Positions 25,243-34,515 of a stretch of DNA of 64,000 nt are shown one piece after another. The notes beneath the pieces are model-generated. The model did no database searches. It saw only the letters and a list, made by a program, of their open reading frames with translations, and had not been told where the DNA came from. The stretch covers positions 1,773,115 through 1,837,114 of the forward strand of contig NZ_JAANCO010000001.1 of assembly GCF_011326725.1 (NCBI RefSeq), in the 5' to 3' direction. Within the stretch, counting starts at the first letter, position 1. Every line of letters begins with the position of its first letter. The stretch comes from Microbacterium excoecariae. GTDB lineage: Bacteria > Actinomycetota > Actinomycetes > Actinomycetales > Microbacteriaceae. Both the position numbers and the translations under genes were made by a program.

Positions 25243-26667
25243 ATGTTCACTGATTCATCTGAGGTGCTCGCTTTCATCAAGGACGAGGACGTCAAGTTCC
25301 TCGACATCCGGTTCACGGATCTCCCCGGTGTCCAGCAGCACTTCAACATCCCGGCATCGACCGTCGACGAGGACTTCTTCACCGTCGGCCAGCTCTTCGA
25401 TGGCTCCTCGATTCGCGGCTTCGCGAACATCAACGAGTCCGACATGCAGCTCATCCCGGACGTGACGACGGCGTACCTCGACCCGTTCCGCGAGCACAAG
25501 ACGCTCGTCATGGTGTTCGACATCTACAACCCCCGCAACGGCGAGATCTACTCGAAGGACCCGCGCCAGGTCGCCAAGAAGGCGGAGAAGTACCTCGCCT
25601 CGACCGGCATCGCGGACACCGCGTTCTTCGCCCCCGAGGCCGAGTTCTACATCTTCGACGACGTGCGCTACGAGGTCTCGCAGGGCAAGAGCTTCTACTC
25701 GGTGGACTCCGAGGAGGCCGCGTGGAACACCGGCCGCGAGGAGGAGGGCGGAAACCTCGGCAACAAGACGCCCTACAAGGGCGGCTACTTCCCCGTCTCC
25801 CCCGTCGACAAGCAGGCCGACCTGCGCGACGACATCTCGCTGAAGCTCATCGAGGCGGGCCTCGAGCTCGAGCGCGCGCACCACGAGGTGGGCACGGCCG
25901 GCCAGGCCGAGATCAACTACAAGTTCGACACGATGGTCCACGCCGCGGACGACATCCTGAAGTTCAAGTACATCGTCAAGAACACGGCCGAGGAGTGGGG
26001 CAAGACCGCCACCTTCATGCCGAAGCCGATCTTCGGCGACAACGGCTCGGGCATGCACACCCACCAGTCGCTGTGGGCCGACGGCAAGCCGCTCTTCTTC
26101 GACGAGCAGGGCTACGGCCAGCTCTCGGACGTCGCCCGCTGGTACATCGGCGGCCTGCTGAAGCACGCGCCCGCGGTCCTCGCGTTCACGAACCCCACGA
26201 TCAACTCGTACCACCGCCTGATCAAGGGCTTCGAGGCACCCGTCAACCTCGTCTACTCGGCCGGCAACCGCTCCGCGGCGATCCGCATCCCGATCACGGG
26301 CTCGAACCCGAAGGCGAAGCGCCTCGAGTTCCGCGCCCCCGACTCCTCGGGTAACCCCTACCTCGCCTTCGCCGCGCAGCTGATGGCGGGCATCGACGGC
26401 ATTAAGAACCGCATCGAGCCGCACGAGCCGGTTGACAAGGACCTCTACGAGCTTCCGCCGGAGGAGGCCAAGGACATCCCGCAGGTGCCCGGCACGCTCG
26501 CCGAGGCGCTCGAGGCGCTCCGCGAGGACCACGCGTTCCTCCTCGAGGGCGGCGTCTTCACGCAGGAGCTCATCGACACCTGGATCGACTACAAGTACGA
26601 GAACGAGATCATCCCGCTGGCCCAGCGACCGCACCCGTTCGAGTTCGAGCTGTACTACGGCGTCTGA
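25243..26667 (+). CDS. glnA: Glutamine synthetase type I
   Basis: Makes glutamine from glutamate, ammonia and ATP; the dodecamer is the main nitrogen-assimilation enzyme. At 474 residues it is the standard length. [12 protein letters not shown] marks the N-terminal beta-grasp, EAEFYIFD and [11 protein letters not shown] supply metal and glutamate ligands, and [16 protein letters not shown] is the ATP/Arg-loop region. Tyr402 in [10 protein letters not shown] is the adenylylation site, so the enzyme should be switched off by GlnE, encoded at 27.5-30.5 kb. The GlnR-type box upstream fits nitrogen control of transcription. A strong hairpin lies after the stop. Confidence 0.96.
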   Translation: MFTDSSEVLAFIKDEDVKFLDIRFTDLPGVQQHFNIPASTVDEDFFTVGQLFDGSSIRGFANINESDMQLIPDVTTAYLDPFREHKTLVMVFDIYNPRNGEIYSKDPRQVAKKAEKYLASTGIADTAFFAPEAEFYIFDDVRYEVSQGKSFYSVDSEEAAWNTGREEEGGNLGNKTPYKGGYFPVSPVDKQADLRDDISLKLIEAGLELERAHHEVGTAGQAEINYKFDTMVHAADDILKFKYIVKNTAEEWGKTATFMPKPIFGDNGSGMHTHQSLWADGKPLFFDEQGYGQLSDVARWYIGGLLKHAPAVLAFTNPTINSYHRLIKGFEAPVNLVYSAGNRSAAIRIPITGSNPKAKRLEFRAPDSSGNPYLAFAAQLMAGIDGIKNRIEPHEPVDKDLYELPPEEAKDIPQVPGTLAEALEALREDHAFLLEGGVFTQELIDTWIDYKYENEIIPLAQRPHPFEFELYYGV

Positions 26668-26687
26668 TCCGCGCCCACGCATTCGTC

Positions 26688-26717
26688 GCGCGCCCCGGGG
26701 TTTCTCCCGGGGCGCGC
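26688..26717. terminator. Hairpin terminator after glnA
   Basis: A 12-bp stem GCGCGCCCCGGG / CCCGGGGCGCGC around a 6-nt loop, 20 nt after the glnA stop. Confidence 0.75.
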
Positions 26718-26730
26718 GCCGCGTATCTGG

Positions 26731-26736
26731 CAGGAT
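26731..26736 (+). promoter_or_regulatory. -10-like box for the ParA gene
   Basis: CAGGAT, 6 nt before the ATG at 26743: same spacing as the leaderless group but with C in the first position. Confidence 0.3.
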
Positions 26737-26742
26737 CCTCGC

Positions 26743-27507
26743 ATGAGCGCGCGGATCATCACGGTCTACAGCACGAAGGGCGGCGTCGGGAAAACGACGA
26801 CCGCCGTGAACCTCGCCTGGCTGGCGGCGGCGGACGGGAACCGGACGCTGCTCTGGGACTTGGATCCCCAGGCCGGTGCGACCTGGCTGCTCGACGTGCG
26901 CCAGAAGGTCCGCGGGGGCGCCGAGGCGATCATCGTCGGTGACAAGTCGATCGCCAAGGCCATCCGGTCCTCGTCCATCGCGGGGCTCGATGTCCTGCCG
27001 GGCGACGGCACCTACCGAGACCTCGACATCACGCTCGACGGGGCGAAGAAGTCGTCGAGCCGTGTCGCGCGGGCCCTCAAGCCGCTGCGCGACGACTACG
27101 ACCTGATCGTGCTGGACTGCCCGCCGGGATCCTCGCTGGTCGCCGAAAACGCCGTGCGCACGGCCGACGTCGTCGTCTCCCCGCTGTCCCCCGCGCTCCT
27201 CTCGCTCCGGGCGCACGAGCAGGTCGGCGCCTTCGTCGAGGAGTCGGCGCCCGGAACGCCCGTGATTGCGTTCCTCAACCTCGTCGATCGTCGCAAGAAG
27301 AGCCATCGCGAGGCGGCCGACGCGCTGCCCGGCCGGACACGCGCGATCAGCGACATCATCGTTCCCGCCTCCGTCGTCGTCGAGCGCATGGCCGAGCGTC
27401 ACGCCGCGCTCGGCGACTACGCACCGGGCTCCCCGGCCGGGCGCGCGTATGCCGCGCTGTGGCACGCCGTGGCCCACGCCCCCCGTACGCGCGGATCGGC
27501 GGCGTAG
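26743..27507 (+). CDS. Orphan ParA-family ATPase
   Basis: A 254-residue Walker-type ATPase: deviant Walker A STKGGVGKTT at 10-19 with Lys17 and the signature Lys12, switch LLWDLDPQAGATW, and YDLIVLDCPPGSS as Walker B. It has no N-terminal helix-turn-helix and no parB partner nearby, so chromosome partitioning is unlikely to be its job; such orphans often position other cargo. No membrane-targeting helix is seen at the C-terminus, which argues against MinD. Isolated between a glnA terminator and the convergent glnE. Confidence 0.85.
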   Translation: MSARIITVYSTKGGVGKTTTAVNLAWLAAADGNRTLLWDLDPQAGATWLLDVRQKVRGGAEAIIVGDKSIAKAIRSSSIAGLDVLPGDGTYRDLDITLDGAKKSSSRVARALKPLRDDYDLIVLDCPPGSSLVAENAVRTADVVVSPLSPALLSLRAHEQVGAFVEESAPGTPVIAFLNLVDRRKKSHREAADALPGRTRAISDIIVPASVVVERMAERHAALGDYAPGSPAGRAYAALWHAVAHAPRTRGSAA

Positions 27508-27527
27508 CGCGGAGGGCGCGCAGCCGC

Positions 27528-30500
27528 CTAGAGGTCGTAGAACACGCGCTCGTAGGTGCGCCGCGCGCGCCGGGCCGTGCGGAGCCACGTCTCCTCGACG
27601 AGCGGGCCGGAACCGGGCGGGTACTCCAGGATCCGGCCGATCCCGTCGAGTTCGCCGTAATCGGTGGGGAGCGCGTCGCTCGTCGCGCCGGTGAGGAGGG
27701 TGTGCGCGGACCTCAACCGCGTCGCGAGCCGCCACGACGCGCCGAGCTGCTGCGCGTGCTCCTCCGCGAGGAGCCCGGCGTCGTAGGCGGCCTGCAGCGC
27801 GTGGAGCGTGCGTGGGGTCCGGAGCCCCTCAACGCGATGGCCGTGCTCGAGCTGGATGAGCTGCACGAGCCACTCCACGTCGCTGAGCCCACCGGGACCC
27901 AGCTTGAGGTGGCGCGACGGATCCACGCCCTTGGGCATGCGCTCGTTCTCGACGCGCGCCTTGATCCGCTTGATCTCCCGCACGTCCTCGGGTCGCACCT
28001 GGGCGGGGTACCTGACGGCGTCGACCATCGCCATGAAGTCGGCGCAGAGCGCCCGCGTGCCAGCAACCGCCCGCGCCCGCAGGAGCGCCTGGGCCTCCCA
28101 CGACACCGACCACCGGGCGTAGTAGGCGCGATACGCGTCGAGCGTCCGGACGATCGGTCCGTTCCGGCCTTCCGGGCGCAGGTCCGCGTCGAGCTCGAGG
28201 GGCACCCGGTGGTCCTCGGCGGCGTCGCGGAGCGTCGACACGATCTTGCGCGCGTATCGATCCGCGACCTGAGGGTCGATGTCCGGCGCGCGGTAGACGA
28301 ACAAGACGTCGGCGTCGGAGCCGAACCCGACCTCCGCGCCGCCGTACCGCCCCATGCCGATGATGGAGAACTCAAAGTGCTGGTGTTCCTCCGGCACGAC
28401 CTCCCGTCTCACCGCGCGCAGGGTCGCCTGCAGCGCGACGTCGGTGATCGTCGTGAGCGCCGTCGTAACGTCCTTGATCGTGAGGTCGCCCGTCATGGAT
28501 CCCATGGCGGTGCGGAGGAGCTCGCGCCGGCGGATCCCCCGGACCGCGCGCATGGCGTCGTCGAAGGACGTGCGACGGGACTGGATCGCGCGCGCCTCCT
28601 GATCCAGGACCTCGTACGCGCGCGGGCGGAGCTGCTCGCCGCCGTCCAGCCACGCGACGGACTCGGGGATCCACTCCATCAGCTCGCCGACGTACCGCGA
28701 GCCGCTGAGCAGCGTCGTGAGCGACTCGGCCGCACCCGAGGAATCGCGCAGCATGCGGAGGAACCACGGGCTCGTGCCGAGGCGCTCGCTCACGCGCCGG
28801 AAGGCGACGAGACCGTAGTCCGGGTCGACGCCCTCGGCGAACCAGCGCAGCATGACGGGCATGAGCGTGCGCTGCACGGTGGCCTTGCGGCTCACGCCGC
28901 GCGTGAGCGCGGCGATGTGGCGCAGGGCGCTGCCCGCGTCGCGAAAGCCGATCGCGGCGAGGCGATCGTGCGCTTCGGTCCCCGTCAGGGCGCGCGCGTC
29001 GTACTCTGTCGCGGCGACGGCCGACAACAACGGGCGGTAGAAGAGCCGCACGTGGATGTCGCGCACCTCGCTCCGCACGCGTTCCCACGTCGCGCGGACG
29101 TCGACCGCCGTGCCCCCGGCGACCCCCGCGGCGGGGTCGTAGAACGCCGTCGCGCGCGCCAGGACCCGCAGGTGCTCGTCGCCCTCCGGCATGAGGTGCG
29201 TGCGGCGGAGCTGCTGGAGCTGCAGGCGGTGCTCCAGGACCCGGAGGATCCGGTAGTCGGTCGCGAATGCGGCCGCGTCGGCCCGTCCGATGTACCCGCC
29301 GTCCACGAGCTGGTCCAGCGCCGCGAGCGTGCCGCCGGCCCGCACCGAGGAGTCGGAGGCGCCGTGCACGAGCTGCAGGAGCTGAACGGTGAACTCGATG
29401 TCGCGGAGGCCGCCCGGTCCGAGCTTCAGTTGCCGGTCGACCTCGCCGGGGGCGATGTTGTCGCTCACCCGCTGGCGCATCGCCTGCACGCTCCCGACGA
29501 AGCCGTCGCGCGAGGAGCTGGCCCACACCAGGGGCGCCACGGCCTCGACGTAGGCCCGCGCGAGCGCGGGGTCGCCCGCGAGCGGGCGAGCCTTGAGGAG
29601 CGCCTGGAACTCCCACGAGTGGGCCCAGCGGCCGTAGTAGGCGAGGTGCGAGTCGAGCGTGCGGACGAGAGCCCCCTGCTTGCCCTCCGGGCGGAGGTTC
29701 GCGTCGACCTCCCACAGGGGCGGCTCCGTCTCGAACGAGCTGATCCCCCGCATCGTCTGCACGGCCAGCCGCGTCGCGATGTCGATGGCGCGCGACTCGG
29801 ACAGGCTCGCGTCGTCCGCCACGCCGGCGACGAAGATCACGTCCACGTCCGAGACATAGTTGAGCTCGCGCGCGCCGGCCTTCCCCATGCCGATGATCGC
29901 CAACCGGGTCTGCGCCACTTCGCCCGCGGGGAATAGGCCGCGGGCTCCGACGCCCTCCGACACGCGGGCCCGCGCCACCGCCAGCGCCGCGTCGAGCGCG
30001 GCACCCGCCGCGTCCGCGAGCGCGGCCGAGACCTCGGCCACGACCTCGACGGGGTCGGGCGCGGCCAGGTCGTAGGCCGCGATGCGCAGGAGCGCGCGCC
30101 GATACGCGACGCGAAGCGCGACCCAGGCCTCCTCGCCGTCACGGGAGGCCACGTGGTCGTCCCACCCGACGGCCGCCCGGAGGTCGGAGGTCATCTCGTC
30201 GCGGGTGGGGAGCCGGGATCCGGCGTCGCGGAGCTCACGGACCGCGTCGGGGTGGCGCAGCAAGAATTCGGCCAGCCCCTGCGACGCGCCGGTGACGCGC
30301 CACAGGTGCGCCGCGGGCCGCGCCTCCGCAAGCATCTCCGCGACGGGAGCCGCGTCCCGGCGCGCCACCTGGAGGATCCCCCGCACGGCGGCGTCGGGAT
30401 CCGCGGCGCGCGCCGCGCCCGCGATTAATGCGTCGCGATCGGCGTGCGTGAGAGCCGCGAGCTCGTCGAGCGCATCGGACGAGCCCGAGAGGTCCGCGAA

Positions 30501-30551
30501 CCCGGCGCGGGCGAGAACGGAGCGGCGCGAGGCCCGAGCGAGAGGCGTCAC
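27528..30551 (-). CDS. glnE: Bifunctional glutamine synthetase adenylyltransferase/deadenylase
   Basis: Adenylylates GlnA at its regulatory tyrosine and removes the AMP again. The 1007 residues contain two nucleotidyltransferase domains separated by a helical regulatory domain: an N-terminal deadenylase with GMGKAGARELNYVSDVDVIFV and a C-terminal adenylylase with GMGRYGGAEVGFGSDADVLFV, where the paired aspartates bind metal. LGPGGLSDVEWLVQLIQL follows the second domain. The start is GTG 30551, only 7 nt after the glnA2 stop, so the two genes form an operon. This glnA2-glnE order is typical of actinobacteria. Confidence 0.95.
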   Translation of the reverse strand: MTPLARASRRSVLARAGFADLSGSSDALDELAALTHADRDALIAGAARAADPDAAVRGILQVARRDAAPVAEMLAEARPAAHLWRVTGASQGLAEFLLRHPDAVRELRDAGSRLPTRDEMTSDLRAAVGWDDHVASRDGEEAWVALRVAYRRALLRIAAYDLAAPDPVEVVAEVSAALADAAGAALDAALAVARARVSEGVGARGLFPAGEVAQTRLAIIGMGKAGARELNYVSDVDVIFVAGVADDASLSESRAIDIATRLAVQTMRGISSFETEPPLWEVDANLRPEGKQGALVRTLDSHLAYYGRWAHSWEFQALLKARPLAGDPALARAYVEAVAPLVWASSSRDGFVGSVQAMRQRVSDNIAPGEVDRQLKLGPGGLRDIEFTVQLLQLVHGASDSSVRAGGTLAALDQLVDGGYIGRADAAAFATDYRILRVLEHRLQLQQLRRTHLMPEGDEHLRVLARATAFYDPAAGVAGGTAVDVRATWERVRSEVRDIHVRLFYRPLLSAVAATEYDARALTGTEAHDRLAAIGFRDAGSALRHIAALTRGVSRKATVQRTLMPVMLRWFAEGVDPDYGLVAFRRVSERLGTSPWFLRMLRDSSGAAESLTTLLSGSRYVGELMEWIPESVAWLDGGEQLRPRAYEVLDQEARAIQSRRTSFDDAMRAVRGIRRRELLRTAMGSMTGDLTIKDVTTALTTITDVALQATLRAVRREVVPEEHQHFEFSIIGMGRYGGAEVGFGSDADVLFVYRAPDIDPQVADRYARKIVSTLRDAAEDHRVPLELDADLRPEGRNGPIVRTLDAYRAYYARWSVSWEAQALLRARAVAGTRALCADFMAMVDAVRYPAQVRPEDVREIKRIKARVENERMPKGVDPSRHLKLGPGGLSDVEWLVQLIQLEHGHRVEGLRTPRTLHALQAAYDAGLLAEEHAQQLGASWRLATRLRSAHTLLTGATSDALPTDYGELDGIGRILEYPPGSGPLVEETWLRTARRARRTYERVFYDL

Positions 30552-30558
30552 GGATCCG

Positions 30559-31893
30559 TCAGATGATGTCGAGCGTGTTCGCCAGTTCGAGCGAGGTCAC
30601 CTGGGCGCGGTACTGCTCGAACTCGCGACGCTTGTTGTCGAGGACGTAGCGGAACACCTGCTCGCCGAGCGTCTCGGCAACGAGCTCGCTATCCTCCATC
30701 CGCGCGATGGCGTGGTCGAGGCTCGACGGCAGCGGGCGGTAGCCGAGCGCGCGGCGCTCCGCCTCGCTCAGCGCCCAGATGTTCTCCTCGGCCTCGGCCG
30801 GGAGCTCGTACTCGTTCTCGATGCCCTTCAGGCCCGCGGCCAGGAGCAGCGCGTACGCGAGGTAGGGGTTCGCGGCGGAGTCGATGCCGCGGTGCTCGAT
30901 GCGCGCCGACTGGCTCTTGCCCGGCTTGTACATGGGCACGCGGATGAGCGCCGAACGGTTGTTGTGCCCCCACGCGATATAGCTCGGCGCCTCGTCGCCG
31001 CCCCACACGCGCTTGTACGAGTTCACAAACTGGTTCAGCACGAGGGACATCTCCTCGGAGTGCCGCAGCAGTCCCGCGATGAAGTGCCGGCCCACGGCCG
31101 ACAGCTGATGCGGGTTGCTCTCCTCGTAGAAGGCATTGCGGTCGCCCTCGAACAGGGACATGTGGGTGTGCATGCCGCTGCCCGGCTGTCCCGCGAGCGG
31201 CTTGGGCATGAACGACGCGTGCACGCCCTGCTCGATCGCGACCTCCTTGATCACCGTGCGGAAGGTCATGATGTTGTCGGCCATCGTCAGCCCGTCGGCG
31301 TAGCGCAGGTCAATCTCGTTCTGGCCCGGGCCGCCCTCGTGGTGGCTGAACTCGACAGAGATGCCGAGGTCCTCGAGCATCCGCACGGCGCGCCGGCGGA
31401 AGTCGTGGGCCGTCCCGCCGGGCACGTTGTCGAAGTAGCCGGCCGAATCCACGGGGACCGGGGTCTCGCCACGCCGCCCGGGCTGGAAGAGATAGAACTC
31501 CATCTCGGGGTGGGTGTAGAACGTGAACCCGGCGTCGGCCGCCTTCGACATGGCGCGCTTGAGCACGTAGCGCGGGTCGGACACGCCGGGCTGACCGTCG
31601 GGGGTCGTCAGGTCGCAGAACATCCGCGCCGTCGGATCCACGTCGCCGCGCCACGGCAGCAGCTGGAAGGTCGTGGGGTCCGGATGAGCGAGCAGGTCGC
31701 TCTCGTGAATACGCGTGAGGCCCTCGATGGCGGATCCGTCGAACCCGATGCCCTCGCTGAAGGCGCCCTCGACCTCGGCGGGGGCGATCGCCACAGACTT
31801 CAGCGTCCCGATGACGTCCGTGAACCACAGTCGGACGAACTTGACGCCACGTTCCTCGATCGTGCGGAGCACGAAATCCTGCTGCTTGTCCAT
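30559..31893 (-). CDS. glnA2: Glutamine synthetase-like protein GlnA2
   Basis: A 444-residue type I-alpha glutamine synthetase-like enzyme. Catalytic features remain: GIGFDGSAIEGL, EMEFYLF, GSGMHTHMSLFEG and HNNRSALIRVP. It lacks the adenylylation tyrosine: the segment that reads YxLPPEE in GlnA is here NIWALSEAERRALG. It is therefore unlikely to be regulated by GlnE even though the two share an operon. In some actinobacteria GlnA2-like proteins ligate glutamate to polyamines or other amines, so glutamine synthesis is not certain. Preceded by TAGGCT 7 nt before ATG 31893, hence probably leaderless. Confidence 0.92.
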   Translation of the reverse strand: MDKQQDFVLRTIEERGVKFVRLWFTDVIGTLKSVAIAPAEVEGAFSEGIGFDGSAIEGLTRIHESDLLAHPDPTTFQLLPWRGDVDPTARMFCDLTTPDGQPGVSDPRYVLKRAMSKAADAGFTFYTHPEMEFYLFQPGRRGETPVPVDSAGYFDNVPGGTAHDFRRRAVRMLEDLGISVEFSHHEGGPGQNEIDLRYADGLTMADNIMTFRTVIKEVAIEQGVHASFMPKPLAGQPGSGMHTHMSLFEGDRNAFYEESNPHQLSAVGRHFIAGLLRHSEEMSLVLNQFVNSYKRVWGGDEAPSYIAWGHNNRSALIRVPMYKPGKSQSARIEHRGIDSAANPYLAYALLLAAGLKGIENEYELPAEAEENIWALSEAERRALGYRPLPSSLDHAIARMEDSELVAETLGEQVFRYVLDNKRREFEQYRAQVTSLELANTLDII

Positions 31894-31900
31894 GGCCCTC

Positions 31901-31906
31901 AGCCTA
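31901..31906 (-). promoter_or_regulatory. -10 box for leaderless glnA2-glnE operon
   Basis: TAGGCT on the minus strand, 7 nt before the glnA2 ATG. Confidence 0.5.
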
Positions 31907-31932
31907 GTGGCTGGGGCGCAGGGAACACGCCG

Positions 31933-32127
31933 TCAGGCACCGCCTTCGCGCCACTCGGCTTCGCGCGCGTCGTCGTCGTCCCACGCGCGCGAGCGCTCGC
32001 GGAGGATCTCGGGCGCGCGCCCGGCCTCCTCCGCTGTGTCGAAGGGCCCCGCCCGATCCGCGCCCGGCGACTGCGGGCCATACTCGACCTCACCGGTCTT
32101 GAGGTTGTACCAGTAGCTGTCGGCCAT
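31933..32127 (-). CDS. Small conserved SPOR-like protein
   Basis: A 64-residue protein (MADSYWYNLKTGEVEYG...). The N-terminal half, with YWYNLKTGEVE and GPFDTAEEAGRAPE, resembles a short piece of a SPOR-type fold often annotated as 'SPOR domain-containing'; the C-terminus is acidic and tryptophan-containing (RAWDDDDAREAEW). No signal peptide. Probable start is ATG 32127 with TAGCCT 6 nt upstream; an in-frame GTG 6 nt earlier is possible. Located between glnA2 and lnt, possibly a separate transcript. Function unknown. Confidence 0.75.
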   Translation of the reverse strand: MADSYWYNLKTGEVEYGPQSPGADRAGPFDTAEEAGRAPEILRERSRAWDDDDAREAEWREGGA

Positions 32128-32133
32128 GCCCAC

Positions 32134-32139
32134 AGGCTA
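32134..32139 (-). promoter_or_regulatory. -10 box for the small SPOR-like gene
   Basis: TAGCCT on the minus strand, 6 nt before the ATG, overlapping the last bases of lnt. Confidence 0.4.
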
Positions 32140-33738
32140 CGCCCCCGGCCGCGCCGCGGCACCCAAGCGGCGCAGCCGATCGGCGAGCGCGCCCGCGATC
32201 GCGAGCCCCGCGATCGGGAACCACGTCAGCGCGGCGCGGATCCCACCGCCCGCGGCCACGGCGGGCGTGGTGCCGTCGCGCAGCTCCACGTCCGCGACGA
32301 TCGCGCCCGCCTCGTCCGCCGCCAGGGAGACGACCGTCGTGCCGTCGGGGGCGATGACCTGGCTCGTGCCGACCGTCGAGACGTTCACGACGCTCCGCCC
32401 GGTCTCGATGGCGCGCATGCGCGCGACCGCGAGCTGCTGGAGATTCTCGTCCGTCCCGCGGAAGTCGGCATTGTTCGTCTGAAATGCGAGCACCTGGGCT
32501 CCCCCGTCGATGCTCTCGAACACGAGGTCATCGAACAGGACGTCGAAGCAGATGGCCAGGCCGATCCCCACGCCGTCGACCACCATGTTCGGCGCGTCGG
32601 TGCCCGGCGTGTATTCGCGGCCGATCATCCCGACGAGCGACGGGGCCAGGCGCTCGTAGAGCTCGCGCTGGGGAACATACTCGCCGAACGGCACGGGGTA
32701 CCTCTTGGAGTGGTCCGCCGCGGGGCCATCGGCCGTCCACAGCAGCGATCGGTTGTACACGAGGTCGCCGTCGTCAATCGCCGCGTTCATGAGGAGCGGC
32801 GCGTCGAGCGCCGCTACCTGTGCGTCGAGCTGGGCCGCGGCCGCGGGGTCCCTGAGCGGATCCGCGTCGACACCGCCCTCGGGCCAGACGACGAGGTCGA
32901 CGTCCTGCCCCGCGACCGGCGCCGTCGCCGCGATCTGCGCGTCGAGGACGTCGTAGGGGCCGCGCGCGTCGAGGTACGCGGCGGGGCCGTTCCCCTGCAC
33001 GGCCGCGATCGACATCTCTCCCGCGGCGGTCGTCGGAAACGCGGGGACGAGCGCCAGGGCGACGCCGGCGAGCGCGGGGATCGCGAGCGCGCTCCAGGAG
33101 CGCGGCGCGCGCGGGCCGTGCCGCAAGGCGACGCGCACGGCTTCCACGAGGGCGGCGGCAAGCAGGACGATGAGGAAGGACAGGCCCGAGACAGAGACCC
33201 ACGACGCGACGGGGGCGAGGGGGCTCTCGGACTGACTCATCCCGATACGGCCCCAGGGAAAGCCCCCGTAGGGCCACGAGCCCATGACAATCTCGCGCGC
33301 CGTCCATACCCCTGCGACGAGGAGCGCTGTCAAGATGTGTCGTAACGGGCCGGGAGAGGTGACACGCGGGAGCCAGCGGTACGCCGCCGCGATGGCCAGG
33401 GCACCGAGCGCCATGAACAGCGTTTCGATGCCCGCGAGGGCCGCCCACGGCACCCAGGCGAGGGGGTTGTCGCCCAGGAAGTGGGCCGCCCAGTCGATGT
33501 GGGGGAAGTAGAAGGTCGCGCCGAAGAGGGCGCCGACGAGGATCGCGGATCCATAGGTGCGGCCGATGAGGGACGCCAGCGACAGCGCCACCGCGACGAA
33601 CGCGAGCGGCCAGATCCCTGCGGAGGGGAAGGACAGATCGAGGGCGAATCCACCGGCCGCGGCCGCCAGCGCCGCGGCCCACAGCGGAAGCCCGCGCGCG
33701 GACGGATCCGCCGCGCGGTCAGTCCTCCTCGGCGACAT
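32137..33738 (-). CDS. lnt: Apolipoprotein N-acyltransferase
   Basis: Acylates the N-terminal cysteine of lipoproteins at the membrane. The 533-residue protein has about six transmembrane helices in the first 235 residues, including AAHFLGDNPLAWVPW and the SWPYGGFPWGRIGMSQ loop, then the carbon-nitrogen hydrolase domain with the catalytic triad Glu287 (VVWPEGG), Lys345 (SKRYPVPFGEYVP) and Cys397 (ICFDVLF). One more helix ends the protein. It overlaps rimM by 20 bp, so it is co-transcribed with rpsP-khpA-rimM. Likely substrates in this window are the two lipoprotein-type binding proteins at 35.2 and 49.2 kb. Confidence 0.93.
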   Translation of the reverse strand: MSPRRTDRAADPSARGLPLWAAALAAAAGGFALDLSFPSAGIWPLAFVAVALSLASLIGRTYGSAILVGALFGATFYFPHIDWAAHFLGDNPLAWVPWAALAGIETLFMALGALAIAAAYRWLPRVTSPGPLRHILTALLVAGVWTAREIVMGSWPYGGFPWGRIGMSQSESPLAPVASWVSVSGLSFLIVLLAAALVEAVRVALRHGPRAPRSWSALAIPALAGVALALVPAFPTTAAGEMSIAAVQGNGPAAYLDARGPYDVLDAQIAATAPVAGQDVDLVVWPEGGVDADPLRDPAAAAQLDAQVAALDAPLLMNAAIDDGDLVYNRSLLWTADGPAADHSKRYPVPFGEYVPQRELYERLAPSLVGMIGREYTPGTDAPNMVVDGVGIGLAICFDVLFDDLVFESIDGGAQVLAFQTNNADFRGTDENLQQLAVARMRAIETGRSVVNVSTVGTSQVIAPDGTTVVSLAADEAGAIVADVELRDGTTPAVAAGGGIRAALTWFPIAGLAIAGALADRLRRLGAAARPGA

Positions 33739-34279
33739 CCTCGAACAGTCCTGCGGGCGGGGTCATCACGACGCGGCCCGCGGCAAGGTCCACCTCCGGA
33801 ACGATCGCCGACACGAAGGGGACCATGACCTCGCGCTCGCCCACCTCGACGATGAGGAGGTCCTGCGACGGGAAGTGGTCCACGCGAGCGACGCGGCCGA
33901 CGACCTCGCCGTCGCGCACGGCGTCGAGGCCGACGAGCTGGTGGTCATACCAGGCGTCGTCCTCGGGCTGGACGGCGGTCTCGTCGTGGTCTACCCACAG
34001 GATCGCGCGCACGAGGCTCTCGGCCTCCGTGCGGTCGTCAATGCCTTCGAAGAACACCACGGGGCTCTGGTTCATCCAGCGGAACTCGCGCACCGTGATC
34101 GTCTCGCGGTGCCACTTCGAGTGTTCCGGCACCTGCAGCGTGAACGACGCGCCGGCGCGGAAACGCCCGTCGGGGTCGTCCGTGTACAGCTCGAGCTTGA
34201 GCGCGCCCTTGAGGCCGTGCGCTTTGAGGATGCGGCCGACGCGGAGCTGATTTCGAGGGGTCTGGGGTGCGGCGGACAT
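33719..34279 (-). CDS. rimM: Ribosome maturation factor RimM
   Basis: Needed for 30S maturation, acting near ribosomal protein S19. 186 residues: N-terminal RimM beta-barrel with VGRILKAHGLKGALKLELYT, then the PRC-barrel-like domain with DDAWYDHQLVGLDAV and the conserved end EREVMVPFVSAIVPEVDL. Start ATG 34279 shares one base with the khpA stop. It belongs to the rpsP-khpA-rimM operon, but the usual next gene trmD is absent and lnt takes its place. Confidence 0.95.
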   Translation of the reverse strand: MSAAPQTPRNQLRVGRILKAHGLKGALKLELYTDDPDGRFRAGASFTLQVPEHSKWHRETITVREFRWMNQSPVVFFEGIDDRTEAESLVRAILWVDHDETAVQPEDDAWYDHQLVGLDAVRDGEVVGRVARVDHFPSQDLLIVEVGEREVMVPFVSAIVPEVDLAAGRVVMTPPAGLFEDVAEED

Positions 34280-34509
34280 CAGTCGTCAGCCACGTCGACG
34301 CGCACGCGTCGCCCGTTGGCCAGCGCGGACACCACGGTCCGCAGGGCCTTCGCCGTGCGTCCGCCGCGCCCGATCACGCGCCCGCGGTCACCCTCGGCGA
34401 CGTGCACTTCCAGCACGTCCCCGCGGGGACCGGTGGACTCGTCGATCCGGACCTCATCCGGGTGGTCGACGATTCCCTTGACGACGTGTTCGAGCGCGGC
34501 GGAAAGCAC
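34279..34509 (-). CDS. khpA: RNA-binding KH protein KhpA
   Basis: A 76-residue single-KH-domain protein (formerly YlqC). The GxxG RNA-binding loop is IGRGGRTAKALR near residues 45-56, followed by VVSALANGRRVRVDV. Sits between rpsP and rimM, its usual position, with stop and start overlapping rimM. Starts at ATG 34509, 6 bp after the rpsP stop. Confidence 0.92.
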   Translation of the reverse strand: MLSAALEHVVKGIVDHPDEVRIDESTGPRGDVLEVHVAEGDRGRVIGRGGRTAKALRTVVSALANGRRVRVDVADD

Positions 34510-34515
34510 GAGGGA

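Noticed and set aside
30082..33345. 1087-codon plus-strand open frame opposite glnE, glnA2 and lnt
   Set aside because: Antisense shadow of three well-supported genes; low-complexity translation without motifs.
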